Of a stretch of DNA of 64,000 nucleotides, positions 1 through 8,236 are shown one piece after another. Made by a program: the position numbers and the translations under genes. Each line of letters opens with the position of its first letter. Position 1 is the stretch's first letter. The stretch spans positions 248,001-312,000 of the forward strand of contig JAXMCK010000003.1 in the NCBI GenBank assembly GCA_046349395.1. Reading direction: 5' to 3'. The DNA comes from JAXMCK01 sp046349395. Its GTDB lineage: Bacteria; Pseudomonadota; Alphaproteobacteria; Geminicoccales; Geminicoccaceae. Under the pieces are notes generated by a model. It was given only the letters and a program-made list of their open reading frames with translations, did not search any database and had not been told where the DNA came from.

Positions 1-332
1 TCGAGGGTCATACGGACGACGTGCCAATCCGAGCTGCTGATTTCAGCGACAACTGGGAGCTCTCCGCAGCGCGCGGCCTCAGCACCTTCAAGGCTTTGAC
101 CACCGTCGCTCCCGAGCTCGAGCAGCTGAAGAACGCGCGCGGTGAGGCCCTTCTGGGCGTCAGTGGCTACGAGGCACGTCGCCCTGTCGCTCATGGCGAA
201 AGCGAGGAAGCCCGCAGACAGAATCGACGAATCGATTTGCGCTTCTTGGTTGCGGCACCCTCCGCTGTGGAGGTCTCCAAGCTCCGGGATGCACTCGATG
301 CAACGGCCGGACGATCGGAATCGGAGCCATGA
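1..332 (+). CDS. OmpA/MotB-like C-terminal domain protein, 3' part only
   Basis: The gene enters from the left edge; the open frame starts at base 3 and ends at the TGA at 330-332. The visible 109 residues match the end of an OmpA-family peptidoglycan-binding domain: GHTDDVPI at the start of the visible part, then NWELSAARG, and a closing QNRRIDLRF. These are the conserved blocks of the domain that holds cell-envelope and flagellar-motor-type proteins to peptidoglycan. The N-terminal half is outside the window, so it cannot be said whether this is an outer-membrane protein, a MotB-like protein or another envelope protein. No functional link to the photosynthesis genes is apparent. Confidence 0.8.
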   Translation, partial: EGHTDDVPIRAADFSDNWELSAARGLSTFKALTTVAPELEQLKNARGEALLGVSGYEARRPVAHGESEEARRQNRRIDLRFLVAAPSAVEVSKLRDALDATAGRSESEP

Positions 333-336
333 AAAA

Positions 337-358
337 GGGCCGCTCCGGAGAGCGGCCC
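337..358. terminator. Hairpin downstream of the OmpA-like gene
   Basis: A perfect 8-bp stem (GGGCCGCT at 337-344, AGCGGCCC at 351-358) closes a 6-base loop, 4 bases after the stop codon. On the plus strand no T-run follows. On the minus strand it is followed by TTTTT (complement of 332-336). It may end transcription in either direction or only stabilise the mRNA end. The remaining DNA up to 574 shows no gene. Confidence 0.4.
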
Positions 359-574
359 AGGGTCCCATCTCGTCAGTCAAGCATGCCTTCCCTACAGGAC
401 GTGGTCCCAAGAGGAACGCATGGAGCCTTATATCTACCGTTGCGCGAGAAAGTCAAAGATATTGCGTATTGGTTGACGTGAGTCGGGCAGCGAGGGGCTC
501 GGCCGGCGCGTCCTTCCGCCCGACCAGAAGCGCAATCTCAGCTATCCCGCTCATGCATCGACGGAGGGAAGGGA

Positions 575-1021
575 ATGACGCGTGAATATCCCGACCGCCC
601 CATCGTGGGGGTCGGCGCCGTGGTATGGCGAGAAAATCGGGTTCTGCTGGTCAGGCGTGGCAAGCCTCCCCGGGCGGGACAGTGGTCGATACCGGGGGGC
701 GGGCAGCATGTCGGGGAGACATTGCACGAAGCCGTCTCTCGCGAAGTGGCCGAGGAGGCCGGACTCGCCCTGGCGAGTCTCGATCTGCTGACCACGGTCG
801 ATCTCGTGGAGCGCGACGACCAAGGTCGCGTCCAGTGGCACTACACGTTGATCGACTTCACGGCAGAAGCAGCTTCGGGTGAAGCCCGCGCGGGCGATGA
901 TGCCGACGAGGTCGGTTGGTTCACGCTGGACGAACTGAAGGGCCTCGGTCTTTGGACCGAGACCCTTCGCATCATTCGCATGGCGGCAGAAAAGCGAGAG
1001 GAAGCAAAGCCTCAGATCTGA
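575..1021 (+). CDS. Nudix hydrolase
   Basis: A 148-residue protein with a complete Nudix box at about residues 42-64: Gly, five residues, Glu48, seven residues, Arg56-Glu57, then Glu60-Glu61 and Gly63. These are the metal and diphosphate ligands used to cleave nucleoside-diphosphate-linked compounds. Compact size and the N-terminal beta strand (VGVGAVVWREN) fit the ADP-ribose pyrophosphatase/MutT-like group, but the substrate cannot be read from sequence. The start is supported by a GGAGGGAAGGG ribosome site just before the ATG. Its last 10 bases overlap the end of the convergent Xre regulator gene. Confidence 0.85.
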   Translation: MTREYPDRPIVGVGAVVWRENRVLLVRRGKPPRAGQWSIPGGGQHVGETLHEAVSREVAEEAGLALASLDLLTTVDLVERDDQGRVQWHYTLIDFTAEAASGEARAGDDADEVGWFTLDELKGLGLWTETLRIIRMAAEKREEAKPQI

Positions 1022-1449
1022 CGGTCTTCACCGAGATCGACGTTGGCCAGGACACGCGCCAGGTTGCATAAGGCATCCTGATGCTTGCGATTGTTGATGC
1101 CGGCAAAGTTGCGGGCCAACTCGAGCAGCATCCGCTGCTGCGGCATCAGCTCGGAAGCCTTGGGCTTGCCGCGCTTCTCGGGATCGATGTCCTCGAAGAA
1201 GTAACCGATGTCGACGCCGAGCGCCTGGGCGATCTGGTACAGCCGACCCGCCGAGATCCGGTTGATGCCGGTCTCGTACTTGTGCGCCTGCTGATACGTC
1301 ACGCCGATGAGTTCGGCCATCTGCTGCTGTGTCAGGCCCAACATGATCCGACGCTGACGAATGCGCAGACTAACATAGTGATCAACATCGAGGGCACGGC
1401 TGCGACCGCCTGTGCCGCGACCGACGACCTTGTTGGCGACCTGACTCAT
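1012..1449 (-). CDS. Xre-family transcriptional regulator (SinR-like)
   Basis: A 145-residue protein with an Xre helix-turn-helix at about residues 28-85 (RQRRIMLGLTQQQMAELIG, then YQQAHKYETG and ISAGRLYQIAQALG), followed by an acidic linker and a short helical tail. This layout is common in Alphaproteobacteria, where such proteins act as global or stress-related repressors. The target here is unknown. AGGAG precedes the ATG at a good distance. The upstream 120 bp are unusually AT-rich for this region and hold a 10-bp palindrome, so autoregulation is possible. It is convergent with the Nudix gene. Confidence 0.8.
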   Translation of the reverse strand: MSQVANKVVGRGTGGRSRALDVDHYVSLRIRQRRIMLGLTQQQMAELIGVTYQQAHKYETGINRISAGRLYQIAQALGVDIGYFFEDIDPEKRGKPKASELMPQQRMLLELARNFAGINNRKHQDALCNLARVLANVDLGEDRQI

Positions 1450-1510
1450 TCATCCACTCTCCTGCTGCGCTGCGCTCGTGCCCAGGCGGGCGGTCGAGGG
1501 TCACAGCACT

Positions 1511-1568
1511 TATTTAGCTAAAATACCGCCGATTTTTTAAATTGCTAGCCGAAATGAGAAAATCTCAT
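1511..1568. promoter_or_regulatory. AT-rich promoter region with palindromes
   Basis: Between two minus-strand regulator genes lies a stretch far richer in A/T than its surroundings. It contains the 10-bp palindrome TTTAGCTAAA (1513-1522), a T6 run, and an inverted repeat ATGAGA/TCTCAT (1554-1568). The palindrome would sit upstream of the SinR-like gene, as expected for an operator. The second repeat could be a weak hairpin at the end of the gene starting at 2212. This is inference from position and composition. Confidence 0.4.
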
Positions 1569-1573
1569 CAACC

Positions 1574-2212
1574 TCAAGAGGCCAGCTCTGCACTCGTTGC
1601 GGTATCATCGGGTGCCGCGAGGGCGGCCGGCCACAACGCCCCGACCACCGGCTGCACCGTTTCGACCGCCACTCCCGGTAGTAAAGGAGCGTTGTAGGCA
1701 GCGAGGTCGAATCGGCCTGAATCAACGCCCGGGAAGAGCCGACGTAACATGAGCCTACCATCGGAAAGCTGCGCCAACACGTCGCGGCCGATCATCGTCT
1801 CCACCTCCTCCACGGCAACGCGTCCGACCAGGACGAGCTGGCTCGGCCGGTACACCGGCGCCATGCTGTCATCACCCAGGCGATAAGCGAGGATTTGTTC
1901 GTCCCCAAGGAGTACGGGCTCCTCGAGATCGGGCATGCTCTTGTCGACGAGGCCTGCCGCGCCAACGGCACCGGCAACCCGGATCGTCCGTCGATTTGGG
2001 CTGCGACCGAAAAGTAGAAACTCCGGGCTGGTCCCCAGCGTGGCAGCTACCCGCTCGACGATTTCGGGCGAGGGCGCGTAGTCGTCGCGCTCATAGGGAC
2101 CGATCGCCGTCTGATGGCGCCCGATTGCTCGTGCGAGCTGCACCTGGCTCAACCCGCGTGCCACGCGCAATGAGCGTAAGCGGCTGCCGAAGCTGGAGCG
2201 GTTGCGCTGCAT
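1574..2212 (-). CDS. Xre/S24-type (LexA-like) repressor, probably non-cleaving
   Basis: A 212-residue protein with an N-terminal Xre helix-turn-helix (about residues 8-66, including LRVARGLSQVQLARAIG) and a C-terminal S24/LexA-like dimerisation-peptidase fold (about residues 105-200). The nucleophile-like Ser is present in GDDSMAP. The position normally holding the catalytic Lys (DGRxxxKR) reads DGRLMLRR, so the base appears replaced by Arg. If so, it would not self-cleave and would respond to something other than RecA. No phage genes are nearby. It points the same way as the SinR-like gene, 124 bp upstream of it. Confidence 0.75.
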   Translation of the reverse strand: MQRNRSSFGSRLRSLRVARGLSQVQLARAIGRHQTAIGPYERDDYAPSPEIVERVAATLGTSPEFLLFGRSPNRRTIRVAGAVGAAGLVDKSMPDLEEPVLLGDEQILAYRLGDDSMAPVYRPSQLVLVGRVAVEEVETMIGRDVLAQLSDGRLMLRRLFPGVDSGRFDLAAYNAPLLPGVAVETVQPVVGALWPAALAAPDDTATSAELAS

Positions 2213-2299
2213 CCGGTCGTCTCTCTCGCATTTGGTACAGAGAGACCATAGCTCTTAGGTGACCGCAGGAGAATCCTGCATTGCACGTAGCGCCACCCC

Positions 2300-4687
2300 C
2301 TATAACTCGGGATTGGGAGGCCCAGCTGGCACGAGCCGGAGGACGTCGACTCCGCCGCTCGGGTACTCGGGTATGTGCTGGCTCAGCGCCATATAACTGC
2401 CCTGCCGCCACATCCCCGTGGCGTCCCCGTTATGAGGGGAGAGCGGGTGACCGACCTGGCCGGTAAGGGTCACGAAACGTGAGTTATCGAGGTCGGCGAG
2501 ATCGAACAGCGCGCGGTAGCTCGGACCGTGGGTGATCTGGAACCGGCTGACGCCGTTGCTAACGCTGCCCGCCGCTACATTCAGGGTGCTGCTGTCGCCG
2601 CCGATGGGGAAGGTTCGGTCGAACAGCCACGCAAGCCACGGAACGTGGCCGAACGGACGGTGCTCCAGCAGCGCCCGTTGCGCACCATCAAGGCGCCAGC
2701 GACGCCAATTCGGGCCTTGTTGGATTTCGAGTTCCTTCCAAGCTGTCGCGAACGCCGAAGCGATCCGATCGTCGCACGACTCGACCGCTGCCGTGCCCAC
2801 GTCGTCGCACCACTGCGGGGCTAGGGTAAGAACGCGCCGGAGGAAGGCCGCCCTCGTGCCTCGGTAGGCGGTGTAGAGCGGCCCGAGCTCGTCCGCGTAG
2901 ATCGCCCGACCGAGTGCCGCGTACCAGGCGGTGAAGATCAGCGGCTCGGGCCGTGCAGGATCCATCACCCGGTCCCAGCGGGTCAGCGCCGCCAGAGCGT
3001 CGGCCTGCCGCGTGCCGGAGGGAGCCACGCGCAGCAGATAGGGCAAGAAGTCGTCTGCCAACGTCGAGTGGTGGTCGAGTTGGAGCGCCTGGAAGTCGTC
3101 GAGACTGAACGGACCATCGCGGCCGAGCACATCACGCAGACGGCGGGCGCGAAGGTCCGGATCCCAGTCGGCCGTGATGAGATACGGGTAGTCAGGTCCG
3201 ACCAGACGATTGTTGGCGTTGAAGAGCACTCCATCCGTCGGATCCGTCGTGACGGGGAGTTCCGCGTAAGGGATGACGCCGGTCCAATCGTAGTCGCCGG
3301 TCCAGCCGGGCACTGGCAGCGTCCCGTCGCCGCGCTTGCGGACCGGCACGCGCCCCGGGCTGAACAGGCCGATCCGGCCCTCGCGGTCGGCATAGAACAC
3401 GTTCTGTTCCGAAACCGCGAAAGGCTCGAAGGCGGCGCGCATGGCTTCGAAGCTGTCGGCGCGGGCGAGCCTTGGGCCAACGTCCGCGGTGCGGTCTCCC
3501 GGTGCCAGTTGCGTCCAGGCGAGGGCCAGCACCGTGCCGTCGCCGGCGATGTCGGAGGTCTGCACGATGTCCGAGAGGACCGGACCGTGCCGGGTCTCGC
3601 GGACGGTGATCGTCTCGTCGGGGGCATCCCGGACCCTGATCACCTCCTGGCGCGCAGCGAACGGCTCGCTGCCCTCTGGGGTCAGGTACTTCGCCGGATC
3701 GGCGGGATCGATCTGCTCCACGAACAGATCCTGCGTGTCGGCGCCGGTGTTGGTGAATCCCCAGGCGATGTCACGGTTGTGGCCGAGGATGACGAAGGGC
3801 GCGCCAGGTGTCGTTGCGCCTACGACGGCGAGCCCCGGTGCCTCGAGCGCGGCAAGATACCAGGGGCCAGGGGTCGTCAGGGCCAGATGCGGGTCGTTGG
3901 CCAGCAGTGGTTTACCTGTGCCGCTGTGCCGGCCGTCGACGACCCAGCCGTTGGAGCCAGCCTGCCCACGCTCCTCCGCAGGAAAGAGATCGCCGAGTTG
4001 ATCGAGGAACGGACCATCAAGGCCTCGAGCCGCCAGCGTTGTCGGCGTGTCGGGCGAGGTCGGGGGCCACAGGTCGTCCGTGCTCTCGGGCCCCAACTCT
4101 TTCAGCAGGCGCGCCCGCAAGATCTCCTCGCGCCAGTTCCGGGCGAGGTCCATGCCCAGCAGCTTGAGGAACAGCACGCTGTCCTCCGGCCGCCATGGCT
4201 CCGGTCGGTGCCGTAGGATCAGGAACTCCGGCGGCAGTGGTGCCCGGTTCTTCGCCAGAAAAGCGTTGAATCCGGCTGCATAGGCGTCGAGGACAGCGAT
4301 GGTCTCGGGAGCCAGGACGCGGACATCCTCGGCCGCTCGTTTCGCCAGCCCGAGCGTGCGCATGAAGCGGTCGATCTGAAGGCCCGAAGCGCCCAGCACC
4401 TCCGCCAATCGGCCCTGACCGGCGCGGCGGGCGAACTCCATCTGCCAGAGCCGGTCCTGCGCATGAACGAACCCGAGCGCGAACCAGGCATCGTGCGCCG
4501 AGCCGGCCCGGATGTGCGGGACGGCGTAGCGATCGCGCACGACCTGGACGGGGCCCTGTAGCCCCGCGAGTCGGATCTCACCGTCGACTTTCGGCAGGGA
4601 GGCGAGGGCCAGCCATGCCACGATCGCCGCGCAGGCAAGAACAGCGAGGGCCGCGTAGCCCACAATCCTGATGAGGCGACGGCGCAT
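2300..4687 (-). CDS. Penicillin acylase family (Ntn) hydrolase
   Basis: A 795-residue precursor of the penicillin amidase/acyl-homoserine-lactone acylase family. The N-terminus has one hydrophobic segment (about residues 8-30) for export. The alpha-chain region contains AVPHIRA and FVHAQDRLWQME. The expected autocleavage site lies at Gly244-Ser245 (QAGSNGW), so Ser245 would become the N-terminal nucleophile of the beta chain. Downstream blocks (LANDPHL, NRDIAWGFTNTGAD) are typical of the family. It should act in the periplasm on an amide-linked acyl group; the substrate (antibiotic, acyl-homoserine lactone or other) is not evident. The HAD gene lies 9 bp upstream on the same strand. Confidence 0.85.
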   Translation of the reverse strand: MRRRLIRIVGYAALAVLACAAIVAWLALASLPKVDGEIRLAGLQGPVQVVRDRYAVPHIRAGSAHDAWFALGFVHAQDRLWQMEFARRAGQGRLAEVLGASGLQIDRFMRTLGLAKRAAEDVRVLAPETIAVLDAYAAGFNAFLAKNRAPLPPEFLILRHRPEPWRPEDSVLFLKLLGMDLARNWREEILRARLLKELGPESTDDLWPPTSPDTPTTLAARGLDGPFLDQLGDLFPAEERGQAGSNGWVVDGRHSGTGKPLLANDPHLALTTPGPWYLAALEAPGLAVVGATTPGAPFVILGHNRDIAWGFTNTGADTQDLFVEQIDPADPAKYLTPEGSEPFAARQEVIRVRDAPDETITVRETRHGPVLSDIVQTSDIAGDGTVLALAWTQLAPGDRTADVGPRLARADSFEAMRAAFEPFAVSEQNVFYADREGRIGLFSPGRVPVRKRGDGTLPVPGWTGDYDWTGVIPYAELPVTTDPTDGVLFNANNRLVGPDYPYLITADWDPDLRARRLRDVLGRDGPFSLDDFQALQLDHHSTLADDFLPYLLRVAPSGTRQADALAALTRWDRVMDPARPEPLIFTAWYAALGRAIYADELGPLYTAYRGTRAAFLRRVLTLAPQWCDDVGTAAVESCDDRIASAFATAWKELEIQQGPNWRRWRLDGAQRALLEHRPFGHVPWLAWLFDRTFPIGGDSSTLNVAAGSVSNGVSRFQITHGPSYRALFDLADLDNSRFVTLTGQVGHPLSPHNGDATGMWRQGSYMALSQHIPEYPSGGVDVLRLVPAGPPNPEL

Positions 4688-4696
4688 CAGAAAAGA

Positions 4697-5332
4697 CTAG
4701 CCCGTAGCGGGCAGGAGCCCCAGGCTCATGAGGTCGCGGCGCAAGCCTGCCGCATCTACGAAGCGATGGGTCCGAAAGCCCAGGGCATCGGCACAGGCGA
4801 TGTTCGGCCCCGAATCGTCGATGAACAGGCAACGCTCGGCCGGGCGGTCGAGGTCGTTCAAGACGTGGCGGAAGATGGCGGCATCAGGCTTCGCGAGACC
4901 CAGTTCGCCCGAGACGAAGATCTCCCGAAACAGCTTCAGGAAGGCGTAGGTCGGATCGTGGCGGACGAGGTGGAACGTCTCGGCCGACCAGTTCGTCAGC
5001 GCGAAGAGGGGGACCTCGGTCGCCGCCAGTTCCTTCAGCACTGCCACCGTGGGCTCGATCGGTCCTTGCACCATCTCGATCCAGCGCTCGCGGTAGATCG
5101 CGATCAGGTCGGCATGCTCGGGGTGCTGAGCTGACAAGTCGGCGACGGCCGTGGCGAAATCGCGTCCCTCGTCGAGTGAGTGGTTCCACTGTGGGGTGCA
5201 GACCTCGGCGAGGAAGCGCTCCATCGCCGCCTCGTCACCCTTGAACAGGGGCCGAAAGAGATAGCGGGGATTCCAGTCGATCAGTACGCCGCCGAGATCG
5301 AAGACGACGGTCCAGTCCTGCGCTTGCGGCAT
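4697..5332 (-). CDS. HAD-superfamily hydrolase (subfamily IA)
   Basis: A 211-residue haloacid-dehalogenase-type hydrolase. Motif I is FDLGGVLIDW (the first Asp is the nucleophile), motif II is the T-N-W of LTNWS, motif III is the Lys in GLAKPD, and motif IV is FIDDSGPN with two acidic Mg ligands. This fits small phosphatase/dehalogenase enzymes of the YihX/HAD-IA-v3 kind. The substrate is unknown. The ATG at 5332 is preferred over a GTG six bases earlier because a GGAG sits at the right spacing. Probably co-transcribed with the acylase gene just downstream. Confidence 0.8.
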   Translation of the reverse strand: MPQAQDWTVVFDLGGVLIDWNPRYLFRPLFKGDEAAMERFLAEVCTPQWNHSLDEGRDFATAVADLSAQHPEHADLIAIYRERWIEMVQGPIEPTVAVLKELAATEVPLFALTNWSAETFHLVRHDPTYAFLKLFREIFVSGELGLAKPDAAIFRHVLNDLDRPAERCLFIDDSGPNIACADALGFRTHRFVDAAGLRRDLMSLGLLPATG

Positions 5333-5531
5333 CTGCACTCCGGCGGTGGTCTATCGAGCGCAACCTAGCCACCCGTGGCCGACGGCGGAAGCGCCCCGCG
5401 CACCCGGCGCTGCAGGCAGCGGCCCGGCGTCGAGATCGTCCGTGACGCTGCGGCCCATCGACCGTCGGGTTGCCGTAAAGGGAGCCGCATCCTACGTAGG
5501 TTCGAGCGTTGAACCCGTCTCGGATCAGGAC

Positions 5532-7118
5532 ATGTCCCGTTACTCGCGCCGTCGTCTTCTGCACAGCAGTGCCGGGCTCGTGGTCCTGCCGACCCTGATG
5601 CGATCGTTTCCGGCGGCAGCACAGGCGAGCCTGACCCTCGGGCCGGCACAGCCCTTCACCTTCGAGAGCCTGATCGACCGGGCGCGGGCCATGTCCAAAC
5701 AGGACTATGTGCCACCGCCCCGCCCCGACGCCTCGATCGTCCAACAGATCGACTACGACGCTTACGGCAAGATCAAGTACAAGCCGGAATACGCGCTGTT
5801 CGCCACGGAAGGTGCCTACCCGATCACCTTCATGCACGTCGGCAACTTCTTCCCGAAGACCGTGCGCATGCATGAACTGAGGGACGGGATGGCGCAGGAG
5901 GTCGTGTACTCGCCGGACTATTTCGACATGCCGGCCGACCATGTCGCCAAGGGCCTGGGTCCGGAGCCCTCGGCCTTCGCCGGCTTCTGGGTGCGCGAGA
6001 CGAACCGCAAGGGCGACTGGACCAAGGTCGAGCCGTTCGCGACGTTCCTCGGTGCTTCCTACTACCGGGCGCTGGGTCCCGGCGGGCAGATCGGCATGTC
6101 GGCGCGTGGGGTAGCATTGTCGCCGGCCGGTGCCGAGGCCGAGGAGTTCCCCGACTTTACCGAGTACTGGTTCGAGCGCGCGGCCGAGGAGGGCGATCCG
6201 ACCACGGTCTACGCGCTGCTCGACGGCCCCAGCATTACCGGTGCGTTCAAGTTCCAGATCCGCCGCACCGAAGGTACGGTGATGGACATCGAGAACCACC
6301 TGTTCCTACGCAAGGAGGTGGCGCGGCTCGGCATAGCACCCTTGACCTCGATGTTCTGGTACGGCGAGGCCAATCGCCCGCGCGAGGTCGACTGGCGCCC
6401 CGAAGTGCACGATTCGGATGGCCTTTCCTTGTGGAACGGTGCGGGCGAGCGGATCTGGCGGCCGGCGAACAATCCGGCCCGCGTCAACATCTCGAGCTTC
6501 TACGACGACAATCCGCGCGGCTACGGGCTCATGCAGCGCGACCGCAATCCGGACCACTATCTGGACGGGGTGCGCTACGAGGACCGGCCGTCGGTGTGGG
6601 TGCAGCCGCTCGATCCCTGGGGCAAGGGCATCGTCCAGCTGGTCGAGATTCCGACCGACGACGAGATCTACGACAACGTCATCGCCTACTGGATGTCGAG
6701 CGAGCCGGCCGTAGCGGGAGCGGAGCGCAGCTACCGCTACCGTCAGTTCTGGATGAACGAGGAGCCGGACTTCCCGCCCAGCCTCGCCCGCGCCGTCGCG
6801 GTACGCGTCGGCCGCGGCGGTCAGCCCGGCAAGGATCGTCCCTGGGGTCTGCGCAAGTTCGTGGTCGAGTTCGAGGGTCCGGTACTGGAGGAACTCTGGG
6901 GCTGGAAGGTTAAGGCGGAGCCCGACATCTCGGCCTCGCGCGGCACGATCTCGCGGGTCCAGCTCGAGCCCGTTCCGGGCACGCGGCGCTGGCGTGCCAT
7001 GTTCGACCTCGAGTTTCACGGGAGCGACCCGGTCGACCTTCGCATCTGGCTGAAGGGCGACAATGTCGCGCTGAGCGAGACGCTGCTCTATCAGTACCTG
7101 CCCAATCGGGGCTACTGA
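5532..7118 (+). CDS. Periplasmic glucan biosynthesis protein, MdoG/OpgG-OpgD family
   Basis: A 528-residue protein starting with a twin-arginine-type leader (SRRRLLHSSAGLVVLP, then AAAQA before the likely cleavage). OpgD proteins are typically Tat-exported, OpgG proteins Sec-exported, so OpgD is slightly favoured. The mature part has the conserved family blocks PEYALFATEGAYPITFMHVG, GASYYRALG and SMFWYGEAN. These proteins shape osmoregulated periplasmic glucans. The ATG at 5532 follows GGATCAGGA. The frame is open upstream to 5346, but that longer start would put sequence before the signal peptide. A 6-bp hairpin without a T-run follows the stop codon. Confidence 0.85.
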   Translation: MSRYSRRRLLHSSAGLVVLPTLMRSFPAAAQASLTLGPAQPFTFESLIDRARAMSKQDYVPPPRPDASIVQQIDYDAYGKIKYKPEYALFATEGAYPITFMHVGNFFPKTVRMHELRDGMAQEVVYSPDYFDMPADHVAKGLGPEPSAFAGFWVRETNRKGDWTKVEPFATFLGASYYRALGPGGQIGMSARGVALSPAGAEAEEFPDFTEYWFERAAEEGDPTTVYALLDGPSITGAFKFQIRRTEGTVMDIENHLFLRKEVARLGIAPLTSMFWYGEANRPREVDWRPEVHDSDGLSLWNGAGERIWRPANNPARVNISSFYDDNPRGYGLMQRDRNPDHYLDGVRYEDRPSVWVQPLDPWGKGIVQLVEIPTDDEIYDNVIAYWMSSEPAVAGAERSYRYRQFWMNEEPDFPPSLARAVAVRVGRGGQPGKDRPWGLRKFVVEFEGPVLEELWGWKVKAEPDISASRGTISRVQLEPVPGTRRWRAMFDLEFHGSDPVDLRIWLKGDNVALSETLLYQYLPNRGY

Positions 7119-7213
7119 GCGGCCACGCGCGCCGGCCGCTGCTGCAGGCTGTCGCCTTGCCTTCGATGTGAGCGTGCGGTTTCTGCGCCCAGCCCCGGCG
7201 GATTGGTCTTTCA

Positions 7214-8236
7214 ATGCGTCCTGCATTCCCGTTTTCTGCGATCGTCGGCCAGGACGAGATGAAGCTGGCCATCCTCATCGCGGCCATCGACCCGAAGATC
7301 GGCGGTGTGCTCGTCTTCGGTGACCGCGGCACCGGCAAATCGACCGCCGTCCGCGCACTCGCAGCACTGCTACCGCCGATGAAGGTAATCGAGGGCTGCC
7401 GCTACAACAGCGATCCGGCTGCCGAGCCCACCTGCCCGCCCGAGTGCCAGGCGAAGCACGCCGGTCGCCACAAGACCCTGACGGTACCGGTGCCGGTCGT
7501 CGACCTGCCGCTCGGCGCCACCGAGGACCGCGTGGTCGGCGCCCTCGATCTGGAACGCGCCCTGGCGCACGGCGAGAAGGCGTTCGAGCCCGGCCTGTTG
7601 GCGCGTGCCAATCGCGGCTTCCTCTACATCGACGAGGCGAACCTGCTCGAGGACCACCTCGTCGACCTGCTGCTCGACGTGGCGGCGTCCGGCGAGAACG
7701 TCGTCGAGCGCGAGGGCCTCAGCGTCCGCCATCCGGCCCGCTTCGTGCTGGTCGGCAGCGGCAATCCCGAGGAGGGCGAGCTCAGGCCGCAGCTGCTCGA
7801 CCGCTTCGGCCTCTCGGTCGAGGTGAAGACGCCCGAGGACCTGCCCACCCGAATCGAGGTCGTCCGTCGCCGTGATGCGTTCGAGCGCGACCCGACGGCG
7901 TTCATCGAGAAGTGGCAGGACGAGGAAGGGAAGCTGCGGAAGCGGATCCTCAACGCCCGCAAGCATCTGGAGGCCGTCGAGGTGCCGCAAGAGGCGCTGG
8001 AGCAGGCGGCGACCTTGTGCATCGGCCTCGGCACCGACGGCCTGCGCGGCGAGCTCACCCTCATCCGTGCCGCCCGGGCGCTTGCGGCCTTCGACAAGGC
8101 GAAGGCGGTGACCTCGGCCCAGCTCCGTCGCGTGGCGCCCCCCGCACTTCGGCACCGGCTGCGCCGCAACCCCCTCGACGACTCCGGGTCGACCGTGCGC
8201 GTCGAGCGAGCCGTCGCCGAGCTGTTCGGACCGTGA
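7214..8236 (+). CDS. bchI: Magnesium chelatase subunit BchI
   Basis: A 340-residue AAA+ ATPase. Walker A is GDRGTGKST (residues 36-44), Walker B is in GFLYIDEANLL, and the arginine-rich sensor region RPQLLDRFGL is present. With BchD it forms the double-ring motor that drives Mg2+ insertion into protoporphyrin IX on BchH, the first committed bacteriochlorophyll step. Length and motifs match the family throughout. This is the left end of the photosynthesis cluster. The stop overlaps the GTG of bchD by 4 bases, indicating translational coupling. No PpsR-type box was seen in the 95 bp upstream. Confidence 0.97.
   Translation: MRPAFPFSAIVGQDEMKLAILIAAIDPKIGGVLVFGDRGTGKSTAVRALAALLPPMKVIEGCRYNSDPAAEPTCPPECQAKHAGRHKTLTVPVPVVDLPLGATEDRVVGALDLERALAHGEKAFEPGLLARANRGFLYIDEANLLEDHLVDLLLDVAASGENVVEREGLSVRHPARFVLVGSGNPEEGELRPQLLDRFGLSVEVKTPEDLPTRIEVVRRRDAFERDPTAFIEKWQDEEGKLRKRILNARKHLEAVEVPQEALEQAATLCIGLGTDGLRGELTLIRAARALAAFDKAKAVTSAQLRRVAPPALRHRLRRNPLDDSGSTVRVERAVAELFGP

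Noticed and set aside
5346..5531. Longer N-terminus for the OpgG/OpgD protein
   Set aside because: It would place about 60 residues in front of a well-formed twin-arginine leader; the ATG at 5532 has a good ribosome site.
7119..7139. Hairpin GCGGCC/GGCCGC after the OpgG-type gene as a terminator
   Set aside because: Only 6 bp, with a 9-base loop and no T-run; too weak to call a terminator.
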